Below, piece after piece: positions 49,101 through 62,400 of a DNA stretch of 64,000 bases. Each line of letters opens with the position of its first letter. Position 1 is the first letter of the stretch. Origin of the DNA: Osmia lignaria lignaria (taxonomy: Eukaryota > Arthropoda > Insecta > Hymenoptera > Megachilidae); the NCBI RefSeq assembly GCF_051020975.1, contig NC_135032.1:9734001-9798000 (forward strand). Direction: 5' to 3'. Both the position numbers and the translations under genes were made by a program. A model generated the notes under the pieces. It saw only the letters and a list, made by a program, of their open reading frames with translations. It was not told where the DNA came from and searched no databases.

Positions 49101-51899
49101 ATCCCTCCGACGCAAAAAGTTACTTCAAACTACCCCTTCCAATTCCACCCCAACGCCTGGTCTCAAAGATTGAAACATCAAACGTAACAAAAATGAAAAA
49201 AAAAAAAAGAACAGAGTCGAGAAAGAAATCAGTGCGAATGAAATTAATCCGGTGTAATTAACAAAGGGGGGGAGTGAGAGGTCGAATTATTCTCGACACG
49301 GTGTTACACGTCGTTGCCGGAGTAATTTCGTCGAAACAAGGGCGCGCGGAGGGGTTAGGAAGGTGAATCAACCTTTTAAGTCTCGCCAGCAGCTAACATA
49401 AATCGAGCCACCCCTCGTGTCCGCGAGATTTCGACGCGAGTACGTGGCCGGAGGGTAATAATTCCATGATTATTTCATAAGTGGAGCAGAAAAGAGGAAT
49501 GAGGAGGGGGGTTGAAACACACGGATAGACAGAGAGAAACGACGACCAGGGAAAGTGAAAGCGTACGGTTTGCTTATAAGAAAGGAAGAGGCAGCAGGCA
49601 GGGGGTAAGAAGAGGGGTAGTCGGTCTGAATATGCATGCGTCGAAATTTATAGCCGGCTAGAGGGTAGTACGTAATTGTAGAGCGGTCGCGGCCCGTATA
49701 GGACCACCCTCGAGCGTTCGCACAGGGGGTTGCGTAGAGCACGCTATAATGGAACCAAAACATCCCTTAGGCCGGCCACCGGCGAACCTTTAATTATATT
49801 TCGGCTCCCCATCTCGAAGGTATACAGAACGAAACTCTCGCTAATAACCAGAAAGCACTGTTGCAAGCTCTCTTTTTTTTTCCACCCTGTTTCTTTTTTT
49901 CCATTCTATGCTTCGCTCCGCGGGAGGTTCCTGCGAGTTCCACGGGAAACACGGGAGAGGATACCTGAGGGGGTTGTTTACGCCCTCGGGGAACCGTCGC
50001 TCGTTTTCGTCTCGAGTTTCATTTCGATTGATACTGATTCTGCTTCTGTGTTTCAGTGTATCTTTAACCCCCTTGTATACTTTCCTTTTTTTGAGAGAAA
50101 GATAGGGCTTTATTTGTTTAGCGAGGGAAATGATTTTTATTCTTAAGATTACTCGTGGTCCCCGAATGTAAGAAAATTTTATTCCATCTTTTTGACTTAT
50201 CTTGCGTATGCAGATTGCTAGATCATCGCTAAGTGCGCTAATATTTCACGAGTCATCAAATCGAGCTCCATTCCATACGGTTCGACCACTTAACTCTAGT
50301 AACAGTAGACCCAGGTGTATTCTATTAGCATAGCTGAACCAGCGAGCGTCGGCTAGGTAATTAATTTCCTGCCGGAGAGGGTAAAAAAAAAAAAAAAGAA
50401 AGAAAAGAAAAAAAGGAAAGCCATTAACGCTGGGTTCTCGTCTGGTTCGATACCGCGAGCGAATTGCCAGCAATTAACTTCTTTTTTCCGCGTCAGCCAA
50501 CGGTAACTCCTTTTCACTGTAACCCTTAAGTACGCAACGTCGTTCTAATCACAACGTAGCCACGGCCATTACAATTTTTAGGTCACTCAATGGGTCGCGT
50601 GCCTTTGAAATGTATTATGCGAACACGTGGAAAACGGTTGGACAGGATTATAATATCGACGTAGAATGATTGCGTGCGTGCGTTGGATGCCTTTACATGG
50701 AATCCTGTGGTATCGTCGAAGGGGAAACGAGAACGAGGGGGAAAAAAAAAAATCTCCGAGGATTGCTTGCGAACTGCTCGCGCTCGCGTGCTCTTGTTCT
50801 GACCTCCTTTTATGATATACGACGGCTTCGAAGGAATTGTTTAGGGAAATCAAGGATCTTGCTGGAACTACACGTTGGGTGTTCATCATTTATGATCGTT
50901 TAATGAGAATACGAAATCTGGGATTTAGGATCTTTAAAAAAGAAGAAAATTATAGACCTTCGATTTGTTGAAAATGATGCAACAACCAAGATACCATAAA
51001 TATCTGATACTACCCCCATCCCCTTCGAATGAAAATTTGAAACTTAGAAACTCCATTGTCCTACATCAACGCTATTCATCCCAATAAAAAAAGCATTATT
51101 CCATTCGCTAATGATTTATTCCCCTCTCCTATTCGAGCTCCATAAATCTCCCAAAATCCCCATAAAAATCACGAAATGCCTAAAGTACCATAAATATCGT
51201 CTAATACTATTTTCTCCCATTTTGCGACTAGTCTAACAAACCAACCCCCCTTGGTAACCCTCCATTTCAAATAAGTAATGAAATAACACGGAGTAGAACG
51301 ACGGTTCATGGTGTTCCAGCACCATAAAGCATCGATCATAGTCGTTCGAAAGCGAATCGAAGCAGTGCATTCGTTAACGCGGTCGAATCGCATTACCACT
51401 CGACACAATGATCCCCCGTCGAGATTAGGAGGGGTCATCGGTGCTGTCCAAACACTCACCCCCTCGATTTTTTTTCGCCCCCCTTCCTTCCAGCAGGGGT
51501 TGCTTTGTACGCTCGCAAAGCTTGTTTCTCGTTTCCGAGTATTTGTTTACCGTGTACGTCCCACGTACGTGGACGGGGGTGCTTTTTTTTTTTGCACGGG
51601 GAGAGGCACACGACCGGCTGCGACTGCCATTAAGCCGGCAAACACGGCCAACGATGTTTTGTTTGGCCCTGCGCGACGAGACAGCATCGGTTTCCCGTGG
51701 CAGGGCAAGAAAAACGAGCCGTTTTTCATGGTGACCCGTGTCGACCTTTGCCCATCATGGTACCTTCGGTGATACCAACTTTGAACGATTCTTGGAGTCA
51801 CTGATAAGGACGACGATTAGGAGAGAATATAACAGTAGACTGGGAGTTAAATTTTGTAGAGAATAATTAATTAGAATTAATTAGCCTCCTGAATTTTCC

Positions 51900-52102
51900 T
51901 TAACCCTCCGTTCGCAATGTTCTTTTTATTCTAGGGCTTGATTTTATATTGTTCTAGGCTTTGAAAATATTTGCAAAAATTCTGGGATATTTATTAAATC
52001 TCCTAATTTAATATACAAGTGACAATTAAGTAAATAAAAATAGAAACTCGAAGGAAAGTTTTGAAAATTGAAAATTTCGCCTCAAACTCGACAGAGGGTT
52101 GA
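51900..52102. mobile_element. Possible degraded TTAA MITE
   Basis: The left end is TTAACCCTCCGTTCG and the right end, minus strand, is TCAACCCTCTGTCGA, an imperfect inverted repeat about 200 bp apart. One flanking TTAA has decayed to TTGA. The interior is AT-rich. It could be a chance pairing in this base composition. Confidence 0.35.
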
Positions 52103-55100
52103 ATACTGATAGACAAACCACCCCTGGAGTATAGAATTTTACAGAAGTGAATTTATAAAAAATTTTCGGTTATCTACGAGTGAAAGGAACCAGCCTTCCA
52201 CTCGAAATCCTTGAAACCGACCTCAACCCCGATCTCTATAAACGTTACTTCTGTAACCTCGAGCAGGGACGTCGTATCGGGTACCGGTTTGATTTACGTG
52301 CATTAATAAACGTTTACGCGTAGCCGGTGGCCAGCTACGTCATAAAGGGGAGGGTAAATGGAGAAACAGGGGGTCGATGTCCCGTTACGTGGGTCAACCG
52401 GTGTCCCAGCCGTTAGCGATGTAACGTGCAAAGACGAATGGAACGATCAAATTGAATTCCAGCCAGACACCCGTCGTGAGCGACCTATTCAAAGTCTCAT
52501 ACATAAGTCCTGCCTTCTAATGATTAGAATTTTACATAAATATTTCCTCGATTTTCAACCCCTTTCCAAATGAAAATTGATCAAATATGAATTTCCGAGT
52601 TCGTTCACTCAAATCACCTAAAATTTTCAAGAATTTCACGCGACCGACGTATCCTTTTCTACCAAAACAGGTAACTCAAAGTTACAAAACTTTTGTTACT
52701 TCTTTTCAACGCTATCTCCGACCTCTTCACGCTTGTCATCCATTAAATTTATGTCAGTTTGTAAAACCGTACGTACTTAAGCGATAAGCGTATCTAGGCT
52801 CATTTTTTTTATCGTTCCTTTGGTTGCAACCGTCAGTGATATTTATATAGCCAGTAGGGCAAGAGATAGACATCTTACACGGCTAAGAATAATTAACTGA
52901 GAATGCACGCGAGCCTCCGGCGATCGGTTGTAAACTGTATAACCTGTAATTTTGATCCATTTCACGAGCACCGGATATCTTAATTAAGGGGTCTCGTTTT
53001 CCACGTTCAGATTTTTTTTTTTAAATTTTGTTAGCGGATTTTTAGGAATGCTTTCATATCTTACTATCAAATTTTGGTAAATTATATTTATCTAACGTTA
53101 CATATAATCGCGAAGGTGGTTCGATAAAAAGGTAAATGGATTTTCGCACATTTGCGCGTCACGATCCGCTTAAAAGCTATGGAAACACTGGCCAAGGGAG
53201 TTTCGCTAAACGGGACAAGACTCGTTCCCGTTTTACCCTGGCACCGGGTGCAAATAAATCCTCGATAAATCAAGGCTCCTCGGCTGCTGCCGGAAGTACC
53301 GTCGCGTCGAACCATGCCAGACGAAACTGAATAAAATCTCCGAGGTTTCCGAGGGCGAGCGGCTTCCCAGCGACGGAGACTTCCGTTTCACGACGCCTCG
53401 TCGACTCGATAAAACGTGGTCAGCGATTTATCTTTATCCTGACTTAAATCGTATTCTGTAGATCGAGTGTTACACGAATGAACGAAACAGTGAAAAAGGA
53501 AGTAGTCAGGGTGGGTCTGCACCCCCGAAAATGTGGTCTCGCCCTCTCCATTAGAAAGTATTATATTCGTCAATTTGTCAAATGTTATTTTAACAGAAAT
53601 AAATATTTTTAATATTTTTTTATTTTAGAATATTCTTCAGCAAAAATTCATCACTACCGAATAGTGATATCAAAGCTTTCCTAATTCCAATATCGACTAA
53701 TTCCTATCATAGTTATTGATCCCCTTATTGTAGCAATAATTTAATCAAAATTCAATTAATATTCTACGATTATTAAAATTCTATTCGGAACATAATCCAC
53801 TTACATATTTAATACATTTATTGTGAGAGAATTTTTGGAATAAAATCTTTGCATCCACTGACGAGAAATTTAGATTCATAAATGGAAAATTCTATACGTT
53901 TGTGAGAAAACTAAAGAATGGTCGTTTTTCAAGAATGAACGTGTTTCCCAGTCTTTGTAGTTGAAAAATTCATTCGCCTGGAAGAATATTTTGGTGGATT
54001 TTTAGCGTGATACGTGGAGGGATCGAGACACGGTAAAACGAAACAGTAGAATATTTTTAAAAGATACAAAAATATTTTGATAAATGATAGTGAACTCGAA
54101 GCGGATTTAATGAAAGCCAAATTATGGAAGTTTTTAATTATAAACTGGTTCAAGGTACGTATACTTATTCTATTCTAGAAATTTGTAATATTTTAATTAT
54201 AATAAAACCATATTTATTTAATTAAAATGCATAATGTTGTTGGTAAAAAGAAAAAAATGTCCATTTTTAATTAATAAAGAATCTCAATTAAAAGAGAACA
54301 ATAGACTCAGCAAATAAGCTGGTATCAAAGTAAATTTATTTATTTATGAATTGCACCTATATAAATGGAATGAAAATTCCAGTTCCATTGAATATCTTTG
54401 AGAAAGAAAAAATTTTAATTAAGACATTCCAACTTTACAACAAACAGCTACAACACTTGGCAGTGTAAACAAAATATAAAGAAACAAAAATCGTAAACGA
54501 CAATTAACACGTTATTGTTTCTCGCTTTCAATTAAAACGGAAGTTGAAACAAAACGATATAGCCTGAATGCAGGAAAGTTTCAATGAGAATTAACGACCG
54601 TCTGCAACAAAAGAGGATAGTTTCCTTTTTTAATTAAAAGAATTGCTTTAAATCCATTCTTAGGAAAAGGGCGAAATAAATCTACGAAAAGAGAGGTGAA
54701 TCTTATCTTCGATGAAATAAATTAAAATCTTTGTTCCCTTTGCGATTTACCTTCCTGATCAATGGATTTTATTAAATTCCAGTGGTAAAAAGTTGGTTAA
54801 ACTTCATTAAGCTTGTGACACGTTCAATCGGATAGTCTATATTGAAGATTCGATTAATCTTTCCCAAGTATGATGTATAAAATTGAAGTGTATGAAAGTA
54901 TGCAGAGGGAAAATCCATTTTCCTTGATACCGAGATATCAAAGTTGAGAAAAATCTATATTGCTGGCTGAAATTATATTTCATGATGTAAGTTACATAAA
55001 ACAAATTCAATGCATGTAATCTTCTACCTTCGGTTTAAGATTATGATAGTATCTTGCTACCATATTGTATCAGGATTCTGAAAATTATGCTCCTATAAGA

Positions 55101-56902
55101 AGATACAATCTTTCTCTGGGAAACATTTTTCAGGACGATAAAGCAAATGCTTCTTCATAGTTCCCAAGATACTGATAACTTTTCAAGAATACAGATTTCC
55201 TGGTACTTAAGTCAACGATAAAATAGATATGAAAATATATTGAGGGTATGCTAAAGATTCCATTATTTTAAAGACAATTTTTTGTATTATTAGAATAATT
55301 TTAATTAAAAGGGTAAATCTAAACAAATTAATAATTTTGATTACTGTAAAATAATTTTTAAAAAATTTGAAAAAGTTTAATTGAAAATTTATTTATTTAC
55401 AGTGATCTTTTTTATAATCTTTCCCTTAAATTACCATTATATCAACAGGAAAAGAAGTACAGTTACAGAGATTTACCCTATAAGCACAATACAACCCCTT
55501 CCATTCATCTCATCAACCAGAAAAAAAAGTGCAGAGGACATCGATCCCAGCAACGAAATCTCTTGGCCAGACCAACTAAATCCTGATAATTTATTTACAA
55601 TCGACCCCCTTTGACGGCAAACGTTTCATCGAAACGGGGGATTAAGTAAACCGTCCGTACCCTAAAAACGTGCCCACCCCTATATCGAATCAAGCAAATA
55701 TAAAGTACTCGGTGTCGACGATCCTCGATCAGCCATTCTGTGAATTCGACGATCCTTTCTCACCATATATTATACTAGACTGATTATACTAACCAGCAAT
55801 GATGCTTCCGAGGGATCACTATGCCCGTATAATATGCTGGGAAAACGTTTCTCTGATTTACATAATGAAATGAAGAGGAAATATGGTTTGTTGTTTCAAC
55901 ATTACCATATTGAGTACAAATTCGAAGGCTAAATTAACGGAGAAAATGAATTAAGGAGGTTCTTATGAATTTCTACAAATTCGAAATTTCAACCATCTGA
56001 AATCGTATTATTTCATTTAGAGGAAAATAAAAGAATTCCAACTTTAAACCAGCCTCTGTAAATAAATCCAGGCTTCACCGAAAACACCGCAAAATTTGTG
56101 GAACGATCAAACCGACTCTCACCCCCCAGAAAGACCGTGTACAGGGTGGAAGAATCTGCGGTCAGGCCAGTCAAGAAATCTCCCCCGACTTCGAAATCCG
56201 GCGCACCCCAATTTTCCCATCGGTGGCCAACGTTTCGCCAATTAAAGCGGACCTTATCGTCCGGGGCTCGTATCAGTTTCCAACCCTAGCGGTGGAACGG
56301 CTATTTACACAAGAATAACGCGCTTTATGGGATTACGTCAAAACACATCGACGCGGAATCACGGGGCCCCCTGAGGATCACGATCGACGAAAACTACGAG
56401 AAGAAGAGAGAAAATAAAATATATATAAAAAAAAAAAAAAACGCGGTGGGGCGGTAGTCTGGTAGAAGGGTGCGTGGCCAGAGGGATGGATCTACCCCTT
56501 GCTACGCCAATACAAAATCAACGGGTCATTGTTGTTCGTACGGGGGATAGAACCGTGTGTTTTCAAGCCACCGGCTGGCACAGAGAATTCTACTAGGGGA
56601 TAGATCCTGGAGTGCGTTACTCGCTCGAGTATCTAGCGTGCTAATTGGATGGCGAATTATCGGGGATCGGATTCAAGAAAACGTCGGCTGTTTTTCAACC
56701 CCTTCGAAGGGGTTTTCTCTCGCGAAATATGCAAAGATAGTTCTGGACAGTGGAGTATCCAGAGATGAGGCGATATTTTAAAATCAATTTTAATTAATTT
56801 TATAGAAAATTAATCTTTGTCTGATTTGTACGAATTTAACAACGTTGGATTTTCAAGCAGCCGTCATTTTCCTACCGTCTCTCTAAAACACAAAAAGCAC
56901 TA

Positions 56903-56932
56903 ACTTTCTCTCTCTCTCTCTCTCTTTCTCTC
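56903..56932. repeat. (CT)n microsatellite
   Basis: Nearly uninterrupted CTCTCT. On the minus strand this is a GAGAG tract, which can bind GAGA-type factors in insects. No promoter is otherwise supported here. Confidence 0.85.
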
Positions 56933-57917
56933 TGTCGGTGGATTCACGAATTTCTTTGACAAGGGAAACAATCGAGCCTCCGACGAATTTCCAGCTGTCA
57001 GGATCAGCGATTCGCCGGCCGGGTATCGATTTTTCAGACGCGCGAATGACGCTGACTCGCTCGAAAATCATCCATCAAACACGGGACGACAGTGCAACCA
57101 GGAGAACGAAAAGAGAAGTGCCGCTCTGTCATTCACAATTCCACCTCGAGGCTTATCTTTAACGCGAGAACCGGCCCCCGATGACATCGAAATCGTTCAA
57201 ATCCCTCGGGAAAAATCAGACGAACGTTTCCTCCACGTTTCACGTGTCGATTTTTTTTTTACACTCTGCACTGATTATGAAACGTAACGAGTCGAGTTAT
57301 TCCTTTCAACGAACGTCGAAATTAATTTTTAATATTTCGAGTGATTGAAATTTTTAATTTAACAGAAATTAATTTGTAAATTCTAAGCCTCCAAGCTAAA
57401 GAATGTATATAAAATTTAAATAAGTCAGATTTCTACGTGCCTTAAATTCATTCCGATCAAAGCCACCGAAAACCTATTCAGGGGTGGGTCAAGTCAAACC
57501 CCTATAGGATTAATAAATTTGCGGGTCGTTCGATCAATTGGTTGGATGGTTCGTATCAGCCACGTTTTTCCGGCGAGGTGGCCTCGTAGGAACGCGTTCG
57601 ATCGTAATATCGGCGACATGATAATTTCTGCCGGCTCCCACAGGAATTCTCTCCCTTGGTGGGAACAGGATCGCGATGCTTCGAGGACGAGGACATGGAA
57701 AAACGTAGAAAAAGGTGCAGGAAGGCTCATCGAAATTCAAGCAGCTCGGTGTTCGAATATCGCAACCGACGATCGATATTCCCTCCGGTGCTATGGTATC
57801 CTTTGGATCGGTTCGCAAGCCTGCCTCTACACGAGTGTCTACCGATTTTTCTTCCCCGGCGTCGAACGTCAAACCGGAGGTCGACTCGTGCTTCGAATAA
57901 ATTAGTCCTATACCCCT

Positions 57918-58034
57918 TTAACCCTTTCGCTATGACCATTTTTGTAGGGAAATGTTTCTGATGGTAATAACAGTCAGTTTTAAATTTCAAAGTTTTCTCT
58001 TCGATACCATAGTAGCTGTTGGGGAAAGGGTTAA
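57918..58034. mobile_element. TTAA-flanked MITE, family 3
   Basis: This 117-bp segment is bounded by TTAA, with an 11-base perfect inverted terminus TTAACCCTTTC on both sides. The inner parts of the arms differ (GCTATGACC versus CCCAACAGC). The right arm resembles the internal terminus-like sequence at about 10301, suggesting the families are related. No coding capacity. Confidence 0.58.
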
Positions 58035-58321
58035 AGCGATTACGAAGGTCAGACTTTAATCCCGCCAGATGCGTTTCTCACCCTTTTGCTTCCGGTTCAG
58101 GGATTCCTGTGCATCGATAGTTACCATTATTCCTAAGCTTCAATAGTGGATTCACGTTGTATTTATTAACCAACAAAAAAGGAATTTTAAATAAATATAT
58201 CTTAAATTTTTTAATTTTCTTATTGTTAATAATATTTGAGTTGCTATATTTCTTTTTTTAACTAATCAAAGAAATCTTCGATATTTTTATTTTGTTCATG
58301 TTTAAGACTTTTAAAAATTAA

Positions 58322-58337
58322 TTAACCCCAGAACGGC
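58322..58337. mobile_element. Possible MITE family 1 end fragment
   Basis: TTAACCCCAGAACGGC matches the inverted right end of the copy at 25938-25995 except for the first base. Nothing further inward can be aligned. Confidence 0.3.
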
Positions 58338-59365
58338 ACGGATTAACGGGTCTTTTAAAAAATGAAAGCGAACCGAACAAAACAACCCCCTATCCTCTTC
58401 CAAGCTGCGGCACACACGAAAAATGTTGAACGATGTCGGCCAGCATACGGCTCCGATCCAATTCGTTTGTTAACAAATAAAAGAGAGCAAGACAAGCGGG
58501 GACGGGTATTGTTTCGTCGCGATAAATCGAATCGTCCCCATAAATCGTGGGTCTTTAAAGTCTGCCTGCATAGCAGTCTCGTGGCGAATTTTAAAAGGAT
58601 TCTGCCGTCTGTGTTTCGGATTTCAATTAAACTAGATAATACTCTTTTGACATTCTTCTTCATTCTTTTTGCATCCATCGTCGCGTCGATCTTGATTAAC
58701 AAATCTTTCGTATCTCGAATGTAAAATCGAAATGGTTTCATTTTTAGCGTGGAATTTTTATTTGCTCGCCGGTTGTCGAATTTCAAATTCCGAACGCGAA
58801 CGTCGCACAACATTTCTGTCGCGTTTATCGCTTCGAATATCAGTGAAATCACAAAAATGCAAAAATCTCGATGGAGGACCCTGTTATTAGTCGAGGTTTG
58901 ACCAGTGTTATCCGTGTTTCACGTGCCGCTGTTTCCTCGTCGAGAGCAAAGAAAATGTTTTTCGAACGGTACGGATCGTAATGCGTTATCAACGGTGGCC
59001 CCTTCCGACAAAATATTTGCCCGGAAATTCGAAATAAAAAGCGAACCTCGCCACGGCTCTTGCCGATTTTTCACGTTTCGCTGTTTCGACGATTTCAAAG
59101 CAAATATTGTTCATCGGCTCTCATCCCTTTTTCTAGCCTCGGTATTTCAGTCAACCGGCTACTCGTCAAAGAACCGATGTATTTTAGGTATGTTTGTCGT
59201 ATTAAGGGTATATTTGACCCCTCGACCGTGTTGTGGATACACGTGTATCTTTTATCACGATACCAGTATGCTTCAATGTTCAGTCTTTTCATATTTCCTG
59301 TGATTTTATCTTTTCTGCAATTTGGAGGAGTTGAAATATTTTTTTCGGTGGATTTGGTTATATTT

Positions 59366-59490
59366 TTTAAATAAATGTATGATTTTTAACCAGAGTTTCA
59401 TATATTGAGAGAATAATTTGAAATTTGAAAATGAAAATAATATGAAATTTAAGTTGGGGCTCTCTCCCTGGTCCGTCGTTCGAAAGTCAA
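59366..59490. mobile_element. Left-truncated copy of MITE family 1
   Basis: The interior shares AATGAAAATAATATGAAAT with the copy at 6817-7012, and the end matches GGCTCTCTCCCTGGTCCG then CGAAAGTCAA in place of CGAGGGTTAA. The left terminus is not recognisable. Divergence suggests an old insertion. Confidence 0.58.
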
Positions 59491-62400
59491 CAGAACATGA
59501 CAAGATAAACTGGGTACTAGTGTTATATACATAACTTCCATGTACAATATTGCACACACAATTTCTGCAAGTTGTAAAACACCTATCGATCCACTATTTC
59601 TTCGAGTGCTCAAATAATTCAACTATCGACCACTTTAACTTTACACGAAACTCGACAGGAATCCTGACATTCACCAATGAAGATGTAACTCCCTCAGGGA
59701 TACTCTATTGTAAATACAAGTAATCTAAGTAATTCATAAAATATTTTACAATAAATACTGCAATATAATCGTGCAAGAAACCCGTTTGCAAATGAATTGT
59801 ATAAAAAATTTCTCTATTGAAAGAAAATTTCATTTGTAATTTTAAACCGTCTCATTATTTTCTCACCGTCATTGTTCCACGATTTGCGATCCACCCTTAA
59901 TCCCTTAAACCGCAACTCTTTCTCACAATTCTCATCCCTTCGATTCCTCCACCTCCGTTATTCCTTTCGTTCGATTTTTCGTACCAGTTTACCCATTTCA
60001 ATTATTAAAGTCCGGGAGGATTTACAACGCGTCGCGACACCTCGAACGAACCCTTCCATTTTTCCAACCCCCTCTCCTCGTGTCCATCGACGAACACCTC
60101 TCTGTCGGTACATTGTTTTTTTCCGTCGAAAAAGCTTCGAATTCTCCAGCGAATCCCGCTTAACGTCCGCTCGAGCAACCCTCTCGTCGCGCCGTGCAAC
60201 CCCCAACCCCCGTGCCGCCGGTCTTTTTGTGCGCGAAAGAGAGATAGGCGTACACGATTCCCACGAGATCGAGGCGTATGCACGCGCGTAGGACAAAAAA
60301 CGCGAGCGTGTAAGCCGATCGACGACGCCATGTGGCCTCGCATCGAGACGCATTGTACGCGTCGCGACTCTCCCTCTAAAACAATGGGGCCATCGCCTTT
60401 TTAATAAATGCAACGGATTACGTCATACGGAGAGAAACGTGTTCAATTCCGAGCGGAAATCTGGTAAGGAACATTTGCTCGTTCTGATTTCTTCTTTTTT
60501 TTTTCTACCAACGACAGTTCATTCTCCTCCCCTTATTTTCGAAAGCTGATTATGCGCGGTGAACAAGGATGAAAAATATTTTCTTTTCCTCTGTTTCCTC
60601 TACTTCCTGTTTGTTTTTCTTTTTCTTTCTTTTGCTTTTTATAGTTGCTGACGTTTTGTTTCCACGAAACAATACCACGTTCCGATGGAAATGGTATCTT
60701 TGTTTACCTGTGTCGAGGGATTTCTCGCGGATATTGGAAGCTACGTTGACGGATGGCTAATGGGGTAGTAATTAGAATATTGTGATTTGATTGAAAAATC
60801 ACGGGATTCAATTACCACGATGCACTCACAGGCTTTCAATTTGTATCGGTACAAGCGGAGACTTTTCAATTGGGAAATTTTTTATTTAAAATCCGTGTAT
60901 TTTCATTTGGCGTAATGGATAGAGAAAATGACGGACCCGGTTTATAAATATTTGCGGAAATTTATCATAACGGACGGATTCAAGCATTCGTGTACAGCGT
61001 TAATAAATATCGAATGTATTAATCAATGACAATAAAAAGTGCTTTCCATGGTTCCATATTTCATCAAATTTGACTCTTACAATTTTATATGTTTTAAAAT
61101 ATTTAACTAAAATAATTGTACAAGGTTTAATTAATGTACACTCACAATTAAATCAGGCTTCCTCAGGGAGAACAACGCGAACGAGGCCTCGTGTATACAT
61201 AGAACTGTGGCCCCCCACCATAATAAACACTTACACGGAAGAATTAGTATTGATATTTATATTCTCGAGGAATTCGACGAGAGAGAAGAGATTTCTCAGT
61301 TATGTATTAAATAAATAAATAATGATATTATTTTGTATCTAAATTAATTTTAATCCTGATTTAATCGCGAGTGTACAACTGTGAAATAATTTCCAAATTA
61401 CAAAAGGTGAATAAAAATTACAAACACGAGACAGCGGCCCTAAAAAATGGGGTTCGAATAATTTAAAATAAAAATTTCACTATTTCAAAGTAGCTTCAGC
61501 GATCAATTATTCCATGAGAAAAGGAATTCTCTTTCCGACCACGAACAAAGGTTCGGCGACAAACAAGCAGCTTCGTTGAACATAAAAGGCAACACTTGGT
61601 GTCGCTGCAGCACCGAACAAAAGGGAAGAAACGGAAGGGTCGTGCGTCTTCGCTTCGTGAATCTTTCAAGCGACTCGTTTACATTCCGTGCCGAACTTCG
61701 CGACGGTTGTTCGGACGATCCCCGAAAAACGAATGCTCCAGCAGCTTTACGAGCCCGTAAATCTTTCCTTCTGGGACCGGAAAACATCCATAATTGAAAG
61801 GAAAGAAATTAACCCCCAGTGGTAAACGGTTGATTCTATGGGGGAACGCGTGCCATACTCATCGTTCTGTTTGCGGATTATTTTTGATACAGGGTACCCG
61901 TGTCGATTCCACCCCTAATTTCATTCTCTTCTTTTCTACCGGTGAGAAATAAAATTCAACCCTTGTCAAAATTGTTTTACTTTGAGAAATAAAATATACT
62001 GTATTTAATCAGTTCCCCTATTTCAACGCTAATTTTTATAATCGAATTCGATTTACTATATTTTATAAAACTTCAACTAAGGGATGCGTGTAAACGTCGT
62101 TTCTACGACTTTACGGGAACAGGGATTGAAGTTGAGCCGAATACCCGTCGATTTATGGTACTTCTACCTACGACATATGGTTAGGATTCCTTTCTTCTCA
62201 TTGTCAAAGTTGAGCACGTTCATTGTATTTCATATATTCGTATCTTGCCCGTGATTTTGAATCCCACATATCGGGTGCTTCAAAAAATATCCATTACTGA
62301 ATTTTATTTCAACCCCTGAAAGATTATTTTATAAAAATGAAAAATTTTCAATACCCTTCGTTCCTAAAATTATTTATCAACACGTTACCATATAAATTCT

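Larger units (their letters stand above)
40817..51899. other. Probable intron or intergenic, no gene recognised
   Basis: This contains the longest frame of the window (43924-44424, 166 codons, GTG start, no domain) and GC-richer islands at 43920-44280, 45360-45560, 49260-50000, 50240-50480 and 51290-51780. Poly(A) runs lie at about 45208, 49196 and 50383. None supports a gene. Confidence 0.5.

Noticed and set aside
58355..58852. 165-codon frame on the minus strand overlapping a 120-codon plus-strand frame
   Set aside because: No domain, basic and irregular composition, and mutual overlap typical of chance frames in a GC-richer island.
59958..60413. 151-codon Arg-rich minus-strand frame
   Set aside because: It overlaps frames in other phases of the same CpG-rich island. 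Arg richness follows from CGN codons in CpG-rich DNA.
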